Below, piece after piece: positions 16,524-24,243 of a stretch of DNA of 64,000 nucleotides. The notes under the pieces are model-generated. The model made no database searches, was not told the DNA's origin, and saw only the letters and a list, made by a program, of their open reading frames with translations. The translations under genes were made by a program, and so were the position numbers. Source of the stretch: Streptomyces sp. Ag109_O5-10 (GTDB taxonomy: Bacteria; Actinomycetota; Actinomycetes; Streptomycetales; Streptomycetaceae); the NCBI RefSeq assembly GCF_900105755.1, contig NZ_FNTQ01000001.1:5766001-5830000 (forward strand), read 5' to 3'. Numbering within the stretch: position 1 is the stretch's first letter; each line of letters begins with the position of its first letter.

Positions 16524-17290
16524 CAGCGTGTGCCTTCCCAATCGGCGGGCGACGAGATCGGACGCGCCGACTGCCACACCTTCTCAACGCTTTCAGCGTA
16601 GGCGTCGAAGAGCTCACCGCCGGGGACGCGTCGCAGATGGAGCACGGGAGCCATGTACGCGCCGACCCCGTAGAGGTGGCCGTTCGCCAGCATCTCGTCA
16701 TCGGCTCGGTAGATCGAGTTGTAGAGCGTGGTGCCGTGCAAGCGGAACTCGACACCCGGGAGACCGAAGAGCGGGGCGTAGTTGATGAGGGCGTTGCGAA
16801 TCTTGCCCGCCATCGCGGCGCCGATCCCTTCGTCCTCGCCCCGCACGGCCACGGCCGGCGACTCGGGTTCTCCCAGCATGAAGCGGATGGGCACTCCGTC
16901 GGCCGCTTTTTCCTTCACGATGCGGTGAAACGTCGCGTCCTCAGTGAGCCAGAACCCCGAGTACACCAGTAGGTCAAACTGCCGGGTCGCCTTGGAGTAC
17001 AAGTTCGTCCAAAGGGTCTGCATCACTACGGACCGGTGCGGATACAGCCTGACCAACTCGGCGTTGCCGGTGGCGGTCACTTCGGCCGACGTCCGTTCGT
17101 CCGGCCAGAGGTACGAGACTTCGCACTTCAGAAGTGAGGCAGTCGCGTACTGGAAGCGGCGATACGGCTTGCGCTCTGGGTCGTTGATCCAGCGCTCTAC
17201 CGTCTTGGCCGAGACACCGAGGCGTTCGGCGACCTCATCAAGGGTCAAGCCCAAGTCGACTATCGCGCCGCGCAGTCGCTCGTTCGCCAC
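16523..17290 (-). CDS. XRE-type helix-turn-helix regulator with a large C-terminal domain
   Basis: 255 aa. Residues about 1-60 form an XRE helix-turn-helix (LTLDEVAERLGVSAKTVERW). The rest is a separate domain with FDLLVYSGFWLTEDATFH, PIRFMLGEPESPAV and RLHGTTLYNSIYRADDEMLA. It faintly resembles phospholipase D-like folds (an H-x-T...N-S pattern), but I cannot confirm this. GTG at 17290 is preceded by GGAGG. Co-translated with the Nudix gene and divergent from the tra side of the element, it is a likely master repressor controlled by the inverted repeats at 17315-17372. Confidence 0.8.
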   Translation of the reverse strand: MANERLRGAIVDLGLTLDEVAERLGVSAKTVERWINDPERKPYRRFQYATASLLKCEVSYLWPDERTSAEVTATGNAELVRLYPHRSVVMQTLWTNLYSKATRQFDLLVYSGFWLTEDATFHRIVKEKAADGVPIRFMLGEPESPAVAVRGEDEGIGAAMAGKIRNALINYAPLFGLPGVEFRLHGTTLYNSIYRADDEMLANGHLYGVGAYMAPVLHLRRVPGGELFDAYAESVEKVWQSARPISSPADWEGTR

Positions 17291-17314
17291 GTTCAACCTC
17301 CGCTCGCTCGGGAC

Positions 17315-17372
17315 GACTTGGTGCGACTTCACGCTAGCTAAGAACGACCTGAGTCGTACAGGTGCGAAGTCG
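17315..17372. promoter_or_regulatory. Cluster of short repeats upstream of the XRE gene, candidate operator
   Basis: CGACTTG and CGACTTC occur in tandem at 17314-17330, and GAAGTCG lies in inverted orientation at 17366-17372. Between them ACGAC-CTGA-GTCGT (17344-17357) is a perfect 5-bp inverted repeat. The cluster begins about 25 bp upstream of the XRE GTG, a natural place for autoregulation. Confidence 0.5.
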
Positions 17373-17505
17373 ATCGTCGTCGCCGCCGACGCCACTCTGT
17401 AGGTACATCGAGCGCGAGGGTCTCGCCGAACTCCACAAAGCCGAAGGGCTTGACGGGGCGAACCTTCCTCTGCAAGATGAGGAACACGTAATACATGTTC
17501 CTCAT
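17338..17505 (-). CDS. Possible small protein of 55 residues
   Basis: A short frame upstream of the XRE gene on the same strand, starting MRNMYYVFLILQRKVRPVK and continuing with FGFVEFGETLALDVPTEW before a run of Arg. It has a protein-like mix of residues but no strong ribosome-binding site, and it overlaps the candidate operator. It may be a chance frame. Confidence 0.25.
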   Translation of the reverse strand: MRNMYYVFLILQRKVRPVKPFGFVEFGETLALDVPTEWRRRRRRSTSHLYDSGRS

Positions 17506-17767
17506 GCAGGGCCCGGAGAGCAAGGCCCGGATTCCGCCCTGCGAAGAACTCAACAGAGTGCCGACCCAGCCACCTGAACACGGGTGGTCGATGGGTGCGG
17601 GTCACCATCCCGACCGCCCATGTTGGGCCGGGTGACCTGCCCGACTTCGTCTCTCAGGGCGACAGTCGGCACTTCTTGATCCAAAGCCCGCAGAACCTTG
17701 ACGAGGGCAGACCCTCGCGCCTGATCGCCCGCCCGATGCGCGGGCGCGCACCTCATCAATGACTTCC

Positions 17768-17826
17768 GGTACGGCGGCACTCCCGGACAAGGGCAGCCCG
17801 CCGCGCCTGGTCTCCCTATCCCGACG
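17768..17826 (+). promoter_or_regulatory. Leader hairpin motif, copy 1
   Basis: Stem GGTACGGCGG / CCGCCGCGCC (one mismatch, one G-U) encloses the loop CACTCCCGGACAAGGGCAGC. It is followed by TCCCTATCCCGACG and, 25 nt after the stem, the Shine-Dalgarno of the gene at 17844. It is the least perfect of the four copies in this element. Confidence 0.8.
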
Positions 17827-17843
17827 CAGTCAGGAGTTCTTCC

Positions 17844-18656
17844 ATGACCGAGCGCATCATCCCCGTGGACGTCATCGGCCCGATCGCCCTGGATCTGACG
17901 ATGAACACCGGCAGTATCCGCGTCGTCGTCGACCCCACGCTGAAGCAGGCGCGCATGGTGTTGACGACGGAGGCCACCTCCGGCCCGTCGGCCGACGCGA
18001 TCCGTGACACCACCGTCAGCCTGAACGGCCAGAACCTCAGGGTCCGCGTCCCCGACCTCGCCGGCGGCATGAGCGGCATCACCACCGTCAGCAGGGGCGG
18101 CTACACCATGACCTTCTCCGGCGGCAACGGTGTGCAGATCATCAACGGCAACGTCCACATCACCGGCCACGGCGGCGGCAAGGTGTTCGTCAATGGCCGC
18201 GAGGTCACCGCGACTGACCCGGCCGGGGACGCGGTGACGCCGATCAGCGCCGTTGTCCATCTGCCCGCCAAGTCGGTGGTCGCGATCAGCACGCACACCG
18301 CGAACGCCGTGGTCACGGGCGTGCTGGCCCGACTGGAGTACGACGGCACCTCCGGGATGCTGACCGCTGACCGCGTCGGCGACCTGGAAGCCACGGTGAC
18401 CAGCGGCAGCGTCATCGTCGGCGAGGTGAACGGCCCGCTGGACATCAGCCTCACGTCCGGCAGCGTCAACGTCGGCGCCTACAGCGGCCATCACGCCCGC
18501 CTGAACGTCACCTCCGGCAGCGTCCGCATGGCCGCGACCTCGCAGGCCAGCGGCCGTCTGTCCGTGAACGCCACCTCCGGCAGCGTCCGCGTCACCGGCG
18601 CCGGTCACCTGAACGTCCGCCGCCGGGTGACCAGCGGCCACGTGCAGATCAGCTAA
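17844..18656 (+). CDS. Beta-strand repeat protein (DUF4097-like)
   Basis: 270 aa, no signal peptide. The C-terminal half is a series of about 20-residue strands repeating the words VTSGSV, LTSGSVNVG, VTSGSVRMA and ATSGSVRV (about residues 190-265), the right-handed beta-repeat pattern of DUF4097-type proteins. The function of these is generally unknown. The N-terminal half (LDLTMNTGSIRVVVDPT) looks like a related beta domain. AGGAG at 17832-17836 is preceded by leader hairpin copy 1, and copy 2 follows the stop, so the gene is its own transcription unit inside the element. Confidence 0.75.
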   Translation: MTERIIPVDVIGPIALDLTMNTGSIRVVVDPTLKQARMVLTTEATSGPSADAIRDTTVSLNGQNLRVRVPDLAGGMSGITTVSRGGYTMTFSGGNGVQIINGNVHITGHGGGKVFVNGREVTATDPAGDAVTPISAVVHLPAKSVVAISTHTANAVVTGVLARLEYDGTSGMLTADRVGDLEATVTSGSVIVGEVNGPLDISLTSGSVNVGAYSGHHARLNVTSGSVRMAATSQASGRLSVNATSGSVRVTGAGHLNVRRRVTSGHVQIS

Positions 18657-18673
18657 CCCTCTACCTCGCCCCT

Positions 18674-18730
18674 CGCGGGGCGGTCGCACTCCCGGACAGG
18701 ACAGCCGACCGCCCCGCGCCCTTCCCGACG
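18674..18730 (+). promoter_or_regulatory. Leader hairpin motif, copy 2
   Basis: A perfect 13-bp stem, CGCGGGGCGGTCG with CGACCGCCCCGCG, encloses the loop CACTCCCGGACAGGACAGC. TTCCCGACG follows, then AAGGAG and the ATG at 18751. The stem bases differ from the other copies, yet pairing is kept. Confidence 0.85.
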
Positions 18731-18750
18731 TATCCAAGGAGAGATCCACC

Positions 18751-19047
18751 ATGCGTATGCGCACCTTCGTCGCCGGCCAGGAAGCGCACGGCGACATTGA
18801 GTTCGCGGAACTGGCGCTCGGTATCGATATCGACTTGTTCCGGGGCCCGCTGGAGTTCGAGACGGACGGCGAGCGTGCCGCCCGTGAGGACGCGGCCCGT
18901 GACGTCCTCGCCGACCTGCGGGCGGAGGCGGAGGCCGGTGATGAGATCGCCGGTTGGGACGCCCTGTACGCCGACGCGCTGACCCGTACGGTGCCGTTCC
19001 TGCGCTCCGTTCGCGGCCACCGGTCGGGGACGGGGGAAGCGGCGTGA
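18751..19047 (+). CDS. Hypothetical protein, 98 residues
   Basis: An acidic, probably helical protein (FVAGQEAHGDIEFAELALG..., then AAREDAARDVLADLRAEAEA) without recognised domains. AAGGAG lies about 9 bases before the ATG. It opens the set 18751-21234, in which each stop overlaps the next start (GTGA, ATGA types), and is preceded by leader hairpin copy 2. I cannot assign a function. Confidence 0.7.
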   Translation: MRMRTFVAGQEAHGDIEFAELALGIDIDLFRGPLEFETDGERAAREDAARDVLADLRAEAEAGDEIAGWDALYADALTRTVPFLRSVRGHRSGTGEAA

Positions 19048-19712
19048 GCGAGCTGATGTTCGCCGCCGCTGCCGGACTGCCGTTGGCGGCCGGGTGGTCG
19101 GTTCACGCGCTGCGGCTGACGCGCCGGATCGAGACGGCCCGCCGCGACCCGCTGACCGGGCTTTGGACGCGGGACGCGTTCGAGCAGCGTGCCGCCCGGC
19201 TGCTGGCCCGGCACCCGCACGTCGCGGTGGTGCTGGTCGACCTGGACGGCTTCAAGGCCGTCAACGACACCCACGGCCACGCCGCCGGGGACGCAGCGAT
19301 CCGCGCCACCGGCGCGAGCCTGAACGACGCGCTTGCCGGGCAGCGGCGGGCGGTCGCGGGACGCCTCGGAGGTGACGAGTTCGCCGCCGCCGTCGCCCTG
19401 TCCGACCCGATCGCGCTGCCGTGGTTGCTGCGAGGTCTGCACGACGAGATCACCGCGCCGTTCCGCCACGCCGGACGTGACCTCACGGTCGGCGCGTCCA
19501 TCGGCGCCGCGCTCTCCAGTGACGTCCCCTCTGGGACCGGACGGGAGCTGTCGGCGCTGCTGCGACTGGCCGACGAAGCGATGTACACGGCCAAGCGCGG
19601 CGGGGGCGGCTGGCTCTACCCCGGCGCCATGGCGCCGGCCGCCGGTACGACCGTCGGACGCCGCACGGGACGCCCCGGCACCCACACGACACAGCGGAGG
19701 GAAGCGGCATGA
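19044..19712 (+). CDS. GGDEF-domain protein, putative diguanylate cyclase
   Basis: 222 aa. After one N-terminal hydrophobic stretch (about 3-17) comes a complete GGDEF domain: RRDPLTGLWTRDAFEQ (about 34-49), VDLDGFKAVNDTHGHAAGD (about 65-83) and RLGGDEF with the signature at 109-113. Both metal-binding and catalytic residues are intact, so c-di-GMP synthesis is plausible. In Streptomyces c-di-GMP binds BldD and holds back sporulation. The GTG at 19044 overlaps the previous stop and the end overlaps the Spd-like gene, tying it to transfer functions. Confidence 0.88.
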   Translation: MSELMFAAAAGLPLAAGWSVHALRLTRRIETARRDPLTGLWTRDAFEQRAARLLARHPHVAVVLVDLDGFKAVNDTHGHAAGDAAIRATGASLNDALAGQRRAVAGRLGGDEFAAAVALSDPIALPWLLRGLHDEITAPFRHAGRDLTVGASIGAALSSDVPSGTGRELSALLRLADEAMYTAKRGGGGWLYPGAMAPAAGTTVGRRTGRPGTHTTQRREAA

Positions 19713-20851
19713 ACGAGACCCGCAAGCCCCTGACGAAGGTTCAGATCGGTGTCCTGACTGCCGCGTTCGTGCCGATGCTCGCCACGGGCGTGGTCGGCGG
19801 GATCGGTACGTACAGCAACATCGGGCACGCCTACGGCACGGGGACCGCGCTCGGTGCGCTCGGTGCTGGTGAGGGCGCCACGGCCGTGCTCGCCCTGGTC
19901 CTGTTAGGGCTGACCATGTTGGGGCAGTCCTCGCCGCGCGTCGTGCGGATCGGGCTGTGGGCGCTGCCGGCCGCCGCCGCCGTCATGGGCGCCATGGCCG
20001 CGCCGGACCCGGGGCGCACCGTGATCTATGCCCTGACCCCCATGGGCATGTCCGTGTCGGCGGAGGGCATGGCGTTCCTCGCCCGCCGGATCGTCGTCCA
20101 CACCGACGGCCGGGACGCGGAGAACGAGCGGCGCACCGCCGACATCGTGCAGGCCCTCGCCTACCACCGCGCCCGTGCCGCGCATCACCCGGTGAGCCGG
20201 GTGCGGAAGCGGTCCGATCGGGCGTCGTGGCGTCTGGCCCGCAAGGTCGGGGTCGGGGACGCGGCGCTCGGATCGAGGCTGTTGGATGTCCAGCGCGACC
20301 GGGTCACGGACGGTGCGGATGCCGCGCTCGCGTCGATGTTCGGCGTCACCGCCCCCGCCGTCGCCCCGATCCCTGACACGGGCGCGAATACGGAGGAACC
20401 TACCGAGACCATGAGGAATCGGTCTACGGCTGACCTGCGGGAATCGACCCCGGCGCCGTCGGTGGTGCTGACGCGGCTTTCGGTGCCCGATCCGGTGGCG
20501 GTCGACTTCGTGAAGCCGACTCTCCCGCTCAAGCCGGTGGCCGCGATCGCCCCGGCGGTCGACCCGGTCAAGGCCGATCCTGCGCCGACCGGACGTCGGT
20601 CGGTGGCGGCCGACTCGCCCCGATCCCGTCGGGCGACCGGCCGGGTTCCGGAGGTGGCACGGTCGCCCCGGCCGAAGCGCACGACGGATCAGTTGCTCGC
20701 TGAGGCCCGCACCGCGACCGCCGATTGGCCCGATGCCCGGATTACGGCTGAGGGCATCCGCCGCGAGGTTCACACCTCGCCGGCGAACGCGCGGATGCTG
20801 CGGGACACGATCCTTGCCGAACGCGGCGAGGGCGGCGGTAAGGCCGCGTGA
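19709..20851 (+). CDS. Multi-span membrane protein, SpdA-like conjugation/spreading protein
   Basis: 380 aa. Four hydrophobic segments lie within residues 10-130 (VQIGVLTAAFVPMLATGVVG, ALGALGAGEGATAVLALVL, IGLWALPAAAAVMGAMAA, and one weaker). A long basic, Pro-rich cytosolic region follows, ending in a helix-turn-helix-like segment (LLAEARTATADWPDARITA...VHTSPANARMLRDTIL). AICEs usually carry such a protein near tra, and intramycelial spreading is the likely role. A TTA codon at residue 66 suggests bldA dependence. Confidence 0.7.
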   Translation: MNETRKPLTKVQIGVLTAAFVPMLATGVVGGIGTYSNIGHAYGTGTALGALGAGEGATAVLALVLLGLTMLGQSSPRVVRIGLWALPAAAAVMGAMAAPDPGRTVIYALTPMGMSVSAEGMAFLARRIVVHTDGRDAENERRTADIVQALAYHRARAAHHPVSRVRKRSDRASWRLARKVGVGDAALGSRLLDVQRDRVTDGADAALASMFGVTAPAVAPIPDTGANTEEPTETMRNRSTADLRESTPAPSVVLTRLSVPDPVAVDFVKPTLPLKPVAAIAPAVDPVKADPAPTGRRSVAADSPRSRRATGRVPEVARSPRPKRTTDQLLAEARTATADWPDARITAEGIRREVHTSPANARMLRDTILAERGEGGGKAA

Positions 20852-21234
20852 AGCGGCTGACCCTCGCCGACTGCTTCGACCCGACCGGGGAGCGCTTCGG
20901 CATCCCCACCTTCCCGTGGCGGTGCGCCCCGGGCGACTTGGCCACCCGCCGCCAACTGCGCAGTCGGGGACTGCGGCCGGGCGGTCAGGGCATCGCGGCG
21001 CAGATCCTGCGCCCGCGTCGCCGTCGGGAACCACTGACCGCGTACCTGTACCGGGTCGACCTCGCCCGGCCGGTGCGTCCGATGACGCCGGGCCGCTGGC
21101 GGGCGCACGAAGCGATGATGCGCGCCCGCCGCCGCTGCCCCGAGTGCGGCGCGGATGCCGGATACGTCATCCCGCCCACGCTCGGAACCTGCGTGACCTG
21201 CGCCTACCCCGAGGAACAGCGCGCCGCCGCGTGA
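20848..21234 (+). CDS. Small zinc-motif protein (RRQRL-type)
   Basis: 128 aa. It has RRQLRSRGLRPGGQ at about residues 33-46 and a C-terminal metal-binding pattern, CPECGADAGY...GTCVTC (about 95-115). This combination matches proteins I recall being named RRQRL-motif zinc-binding proteins, frequent in Streptomyces elements and of unknown role. GTG at 20848 overlaps the previous stop. It is the last gene of the 18751 unit. Confidence 0.7.
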   Translation: MKRLTLADCFDPTGERFGIPTFPWRCAPGDLATRRQLRSRGLRPGGQGIAAQILRPRRRREPLTAYLYRVDLARPVRPMTPGRWRAHEAMMRARRRCPECGADAGYVIPPTLGTCVTCAYPEEQRAAA

Positions 21235-21326
21235 CCCGCAAGCGCATCACTCGAACGCGGCTTGCACATCCCTGAAACCGACATTACGACCCGGAGCCCC
21301 AGTCAGGCCGGAATCCCACTCCGGGT

Positions 21327-21406
21327 TACTGGCCAGTACCGGCTCTACGTTCACTCTCCCGTCGGGGTTCGGCCTCAGCCGGCCAAAGCGATGACCGAAC
21401 CCCGAC
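21327..21406. promoter_or_regulatory. Palindrome and hairpin in front of the tra gene
   Basis: TACTGGCCAGTA (21327-21338) is a perfect 12-bp palindrome. GTCGGGGTTCGG (21361-21372) pairs perfectly with CCGAACCCCGAC (21395-21406). The first looks like an operator for a dimeric repressor such as the GntR protein. The second could be an attenuator in the tra leader, ending 28 bp before the start. Confidence 0.55.
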
Positions 21407-21434
21407 TCTCCTCCCATGCCAGGAAGGCCCCTCA

Positions 21435-23621
21435 GTGAAGCACCCCGACGACGACAACGAACTCTTCAACCGGCTGGAAGCCGAGATGACGGCAGACCCT
21501 CGACCCGACTCCGGGGCCGATGTGGTCGACCTCGACAAGGCCCGCGCCGCGCGTGAGTCGACCCCAACCGACCCGGCATCGGATGACCCGACCACGCGCG
21601 TCATGATCGACCGGCCCAGCCCGACCGCGACCGGTCCGGGCTACCTGGGTCGACTGGCCGCCGCGAAGCGCCGGGACGTGATCCCGGTCTGGCTGCGGTC
21701 GACCGCCGAACTGCGCACCGCCGCCGCATGGGTGGCCCGCCACTACGCCCACTCGGTGGGCTATCACGCGCTGCGCTCCCCGGTCTACGCCGCCCGCCTG
21801 ACCCTGCAAGCCCCCGCGGGGGTCGCGAAGTTCGTGGGCGGCACGATGCGGTGGGCGGCCGACCGCGAGGGCGAACCGGTCCGCCTCGCCGCCGTGCGGC
21901 GCGAGGACGCGGCGGAGTACCTGAAGCTGTCGCGGCAGCGTGACGGCCGGGTCCGGCTGCGGGTCCTGGTCACCGTGCTCGCGATGTTCATCGGGCTGGG
22001 TGCCGCACTCGCCATCTACGTCCTCGCCCCCGACTGGCTTCAGGCCCTGTCGGTCGGCGCGGTCGTGCTCGCGCTTGGGTACGCCGGCCGCAAGGCGGAT
22101 GACCCGGTCATCCACCGGGCGGTGGAACTGCCCACGGCGTCCAAGCTCACGTCGGACATCGTGCTGCGGGCGCTCGGCTCGCTCGGCATCCCCGCGATCA
22201 ACCAGGCGCAGGGCAAGGGCCGGGACGGGTTCGAGTTCACCGCCCCGATCACCCGGGACGGCCCCGGTTGGCGCGCTGAGGGCAACCTCCCCTTCGGCGT
22301 CACGGTCACGGACATCATCGAGCGGCGCGAACGCCTCGCGTCCGGTCTGCGCCGCCCGCTGGGCTGCGTGTGGCCGGAGGCCGTACCGAACGAGCACACC
22401 GGGCATCTGGTGTTGTGGGTCGGTGATCAGGACATGTCCAAGGCCAAGAAGCCCGCGTGGCCGCTGCTGAAGTCCGGTTCGGTGGACCTGTTCAAGCCGG
22501 TCGCGTTCGGCACTGACCAGCGCGGGCGCTGGGTTGAGATCACGCTCATGTACATCGCGGCCGTCATCGGCGCGATCCCGCGCATGGGCAAGACCTTCCT
22601 TCTGCGTCTGCTGCTGCTCATCGCGGCGTTGGACCCGCGCGCTGAGCTGCACACCTACGACCTTAAGGGCACCGGCGACCTTGACCCGGTCGGGAACGCC
22701 GTCTCCCACCGGCACCGAGCCGGGGACGAAGAGGAGGACATCGAGTACGCGGTGCGGGACCTGCGCGCGCTGCGCGAGGAACTGCGGCGCCGCGCGAAGA
22801 TGATCCGCTCGCTTCCCCGGGACATGTGCCCTGAGTCCAAGGTGACGTCGGAACTGGCGAACAAGAAGTCGCTGGGACTGCACCCGATCGTGGTCGGGGT
22901 GGATGAGTGCCAGGTCTGGTTCGAGCACGACAAGTACGGCAAGGAACTCGAAGAGATCTGCACTGACCTGGTCAAGCGCGGTCCGGCGACCGGGATCGTG
23001 CTGCTTCTCGCGACGCAGCGCCCGGACGCGAAGGCGCTGCCCACGGGCATCAGCGCGAACGCCTCGGCCCGGTTCTGCCTGAAGGTCATGGGCCAGTTGG
23101 AGAACGACATGGTGCTCGGCACGTCCGCCTACAAGCGGGGTGTGCGCGCCACCATGTTCAGTTGGGCCGACAAGGGCATTCACTACTTCGTCGGCGAGGG
23201 CTCAGACGCCCGGATCGTCGGTTCCGTGTACGTGGACGCCCCGGCCGCCGAAGCCATCGGCGCCCGCGCCCGCAAGGCCCGCGAACTGGCCGGCACGCTG
23301 TCCGGCTACGCGCTCGGGGAAGAGCCGGAGGCAGACGAGAGCGCGGCGTACGACCTGCTGCGTGACATCCTCGCCGTCGTCCCGGCCGACGAGCCCAAGG
23401 TGTGGTCCGAAACCGTCGTCGCCCGCCTCGCCGAACTGCGGCCGGAGGTCTACGACGGATGGGACCCCGAAGGACTCGCCGCCGCCCTGAAGCCGCACGG
23501 CATCGCCACCATCCAGGTGGGCCGCCGCACAGGCGGCAAGGTCGTCAACCGGCGCGGCATCGACCGCTCCCACATCGTCACCGCGATTGCGGAGCGTGAC
23601 GGAAACCGGGACGCGGGCTGA
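21435..23621 (+). CDS. FtsK/SpoIIIE-type main transfer protein TraB (TraSA-like)
   Basis: The DNA translocase of Streptomyces mating: a hexameric ATPase that moves double-stranded plasmid DNA between hyphae without relaxase processing. 728 aa. Membrane segments lie at about 175-215 (LVTVLAMFIGLGAALAIYVL, LQALSVGAVVLALGYAG). Walker A is GAIPRMGKT at 379-387 and Walker B is VVGVDE at 486-491. A C-terminal winged-helix-like part (about 640-728) would read clt sequences. GTG at 21435. The following intergenic palindromes are the best candidate for its recognition locus. Confidence 0.93.
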   Translation: MKHPDDDNELFNRLEAEMTADPRPDSGADVVDLDKARAARESTPTDPASDDPTTRVMIDRPSPTATGPGYLGRLAAAKRRDVIPVWLRSTAELRTAAAWVARHYAHSVGYHALRSPVYAARLTLQAPAGVAKFVGGTMRWAADREGEPVRLAAVRREDAAEYLKLSRQRDGRVRLRVLVTVLAMFIGLGAALAIYVLAPDWLQALSVGAVVLALGYAGRKADDPVIHRAVELPTASKLTSDIVLRALGSLGIPAINQAQGKGRDGFEFTAPITRDGPGWRAEGNLPFGVTVTDIIERRERLASGLRRPLGCVWPEAVPNEHTGHLVLWVGDQDMSKAKKPAWPLLKSGSVDLFKPVAFGTDQRGRWVEITLMYIAAVIGAIPRMGKTFLLRLLLLIAALDPRAELHTYDLKGTGDLDPVGNAVSHRHRAGDEEEDIEYAVRDLRALREELRRRAKMIRSLPRDMCPESKVTSELANKKSLGLHPIVVGVDECQVWFEHDKYGKELEEICTDLVKRGPATGIVLLLATQRPDAKALPTGISANASARFCLKVMGQLENDMVLGTSAYKRGVRATMFSWADKGIHYFVGEGSDARIVGSVYVDAPAAEAIGARARKARELAGTLSGYALGEEPEADESAAYDLLRDILAVVPADEPKVWSETVVARLAELRPEVYDGWDPEGLAAALKPHGIATIQVGRRTGGKVVNRRGIDRSHIVTAIAERDGNRDAG

Positions 23622-23630
23622 CGCTCCGGG

Positions 23631-23721
23631 GCCGCTAGCGCTAGCGGCACACCCCGCTAACGTTAGCGGCCCCGCTAGCGCCCCAAACCCGATCTGATCA
23701 GGCCGCTAGCAGATAGCGGCC
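23631..23721. repeat. Cluster of CCGCTA palindromes after traB, candidate clt or operator array
   Basis: Within 91 bases there are a perfect 18-bp palindrome GCCGCTAGCGCTAGCGGC (23631-23648), a perfect 16-bp palindrome CCGCTAACGTTAGCGG (23654-23669), a lone CCGCTAGCG (23672-23680) and GGCCGCTA/TAGCGGCC spaced by five bases (23701-23721). The half-site CCGCTA thus appears seven times, counting both strands. Transfer loci of Streptomyces plasmids lie near traB and consist of short repeats. Confidence 0.7.
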
Positions 23722-23762
23722 CACCTGCGGAAACCCTCGAAAACCGCCCCGGAGGGCCCCTG

Positions 23763-24020
23763 ATGACCCCCATCCTCCTTGCTATCGCCTGCCTGCTCTT
23801 CGTCACTTTCGGTTACATCGGGCTGTGCGCGGCCTCGCCGTTCGGCGACTGCCGCAAGTGCCGTGGCATGGGCCACAAGCTCAAGACCGACCGCAAAGGC
23901 CGGTTGAAGCGCGGCAAGGACTGCCGCCGCTGCAAGGCGACCGGCAAGCGCATACGCGTCGGCCGCTGGCTCTACAACCGCTGGGCCCGCATCTACCGCG
24001 CGGGCACCGACACCCCCTGA
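23763..24020 (+). CDS. Small membrane protein with a double CxxC motif
   Basis: 85 aa. One N-terminal membrane helix (ILLAIACLLFVTFGYIGLCA) is followed by CRKCRG and CRRCKATG flanking a basic loop, a DnaJ-like zinc-finger arrangement. GGAGGG lies upstream of the ATG. It sits first in the run of small genes after traB, where spreading (Spd) proteins are normally encoded. Exact role unknown. Confidence 0.7.
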   Translation: MTPILLAIACLLFVTFGYIGLCAASPFGDCRKCRGMGHKLKTDRKGRLKRGKDCRRCKATGKRIRVGRWLYNRWARIYRAGTDTP

Positions 24021-24034
24021 CCGGAAGGCTCCTC

Positions 24035-24229
24035 ATGGTCCTGAACATCTCCGCCGTGCTGCTGTTCGGCGCCGCGTCCGCCCTCGCCGTCAAGACCAAG
24101 TCCGCCGGGGGCGCCTCCGCCATCGTCCTGTTCCTGTTCGGGTTCTTCGTCGCCGGGACCGGCGCGTACGAGCCCATCCACAACCTCGTACAGGCGTCCG
24201 CCGACGCCCTCTCCGCACTCGGCAAGTGA
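24035..24229 (+). CDS. Small membrane protein, Spd-like
   Basis: 64 aa with two hydrophobic helices (VLNISAVLLFGAASALAV and SAIVLFLFGFFVAGTGAYEP). GGAAGG lies upstream of the ATG at 24035. It belongs to the post-traB group of small membrane proteins expected to help plasmid spread within the mycelium. No named family recognised. Confidence 0.7.
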   Translation: MVLNISAVLLFGAASALAVKTKSAGGASAIVLFLFGFFVAGTGAYEPIHNLVQASADALSALGK

Positions 24230-24243
24230 GAGGAGACCGACCC

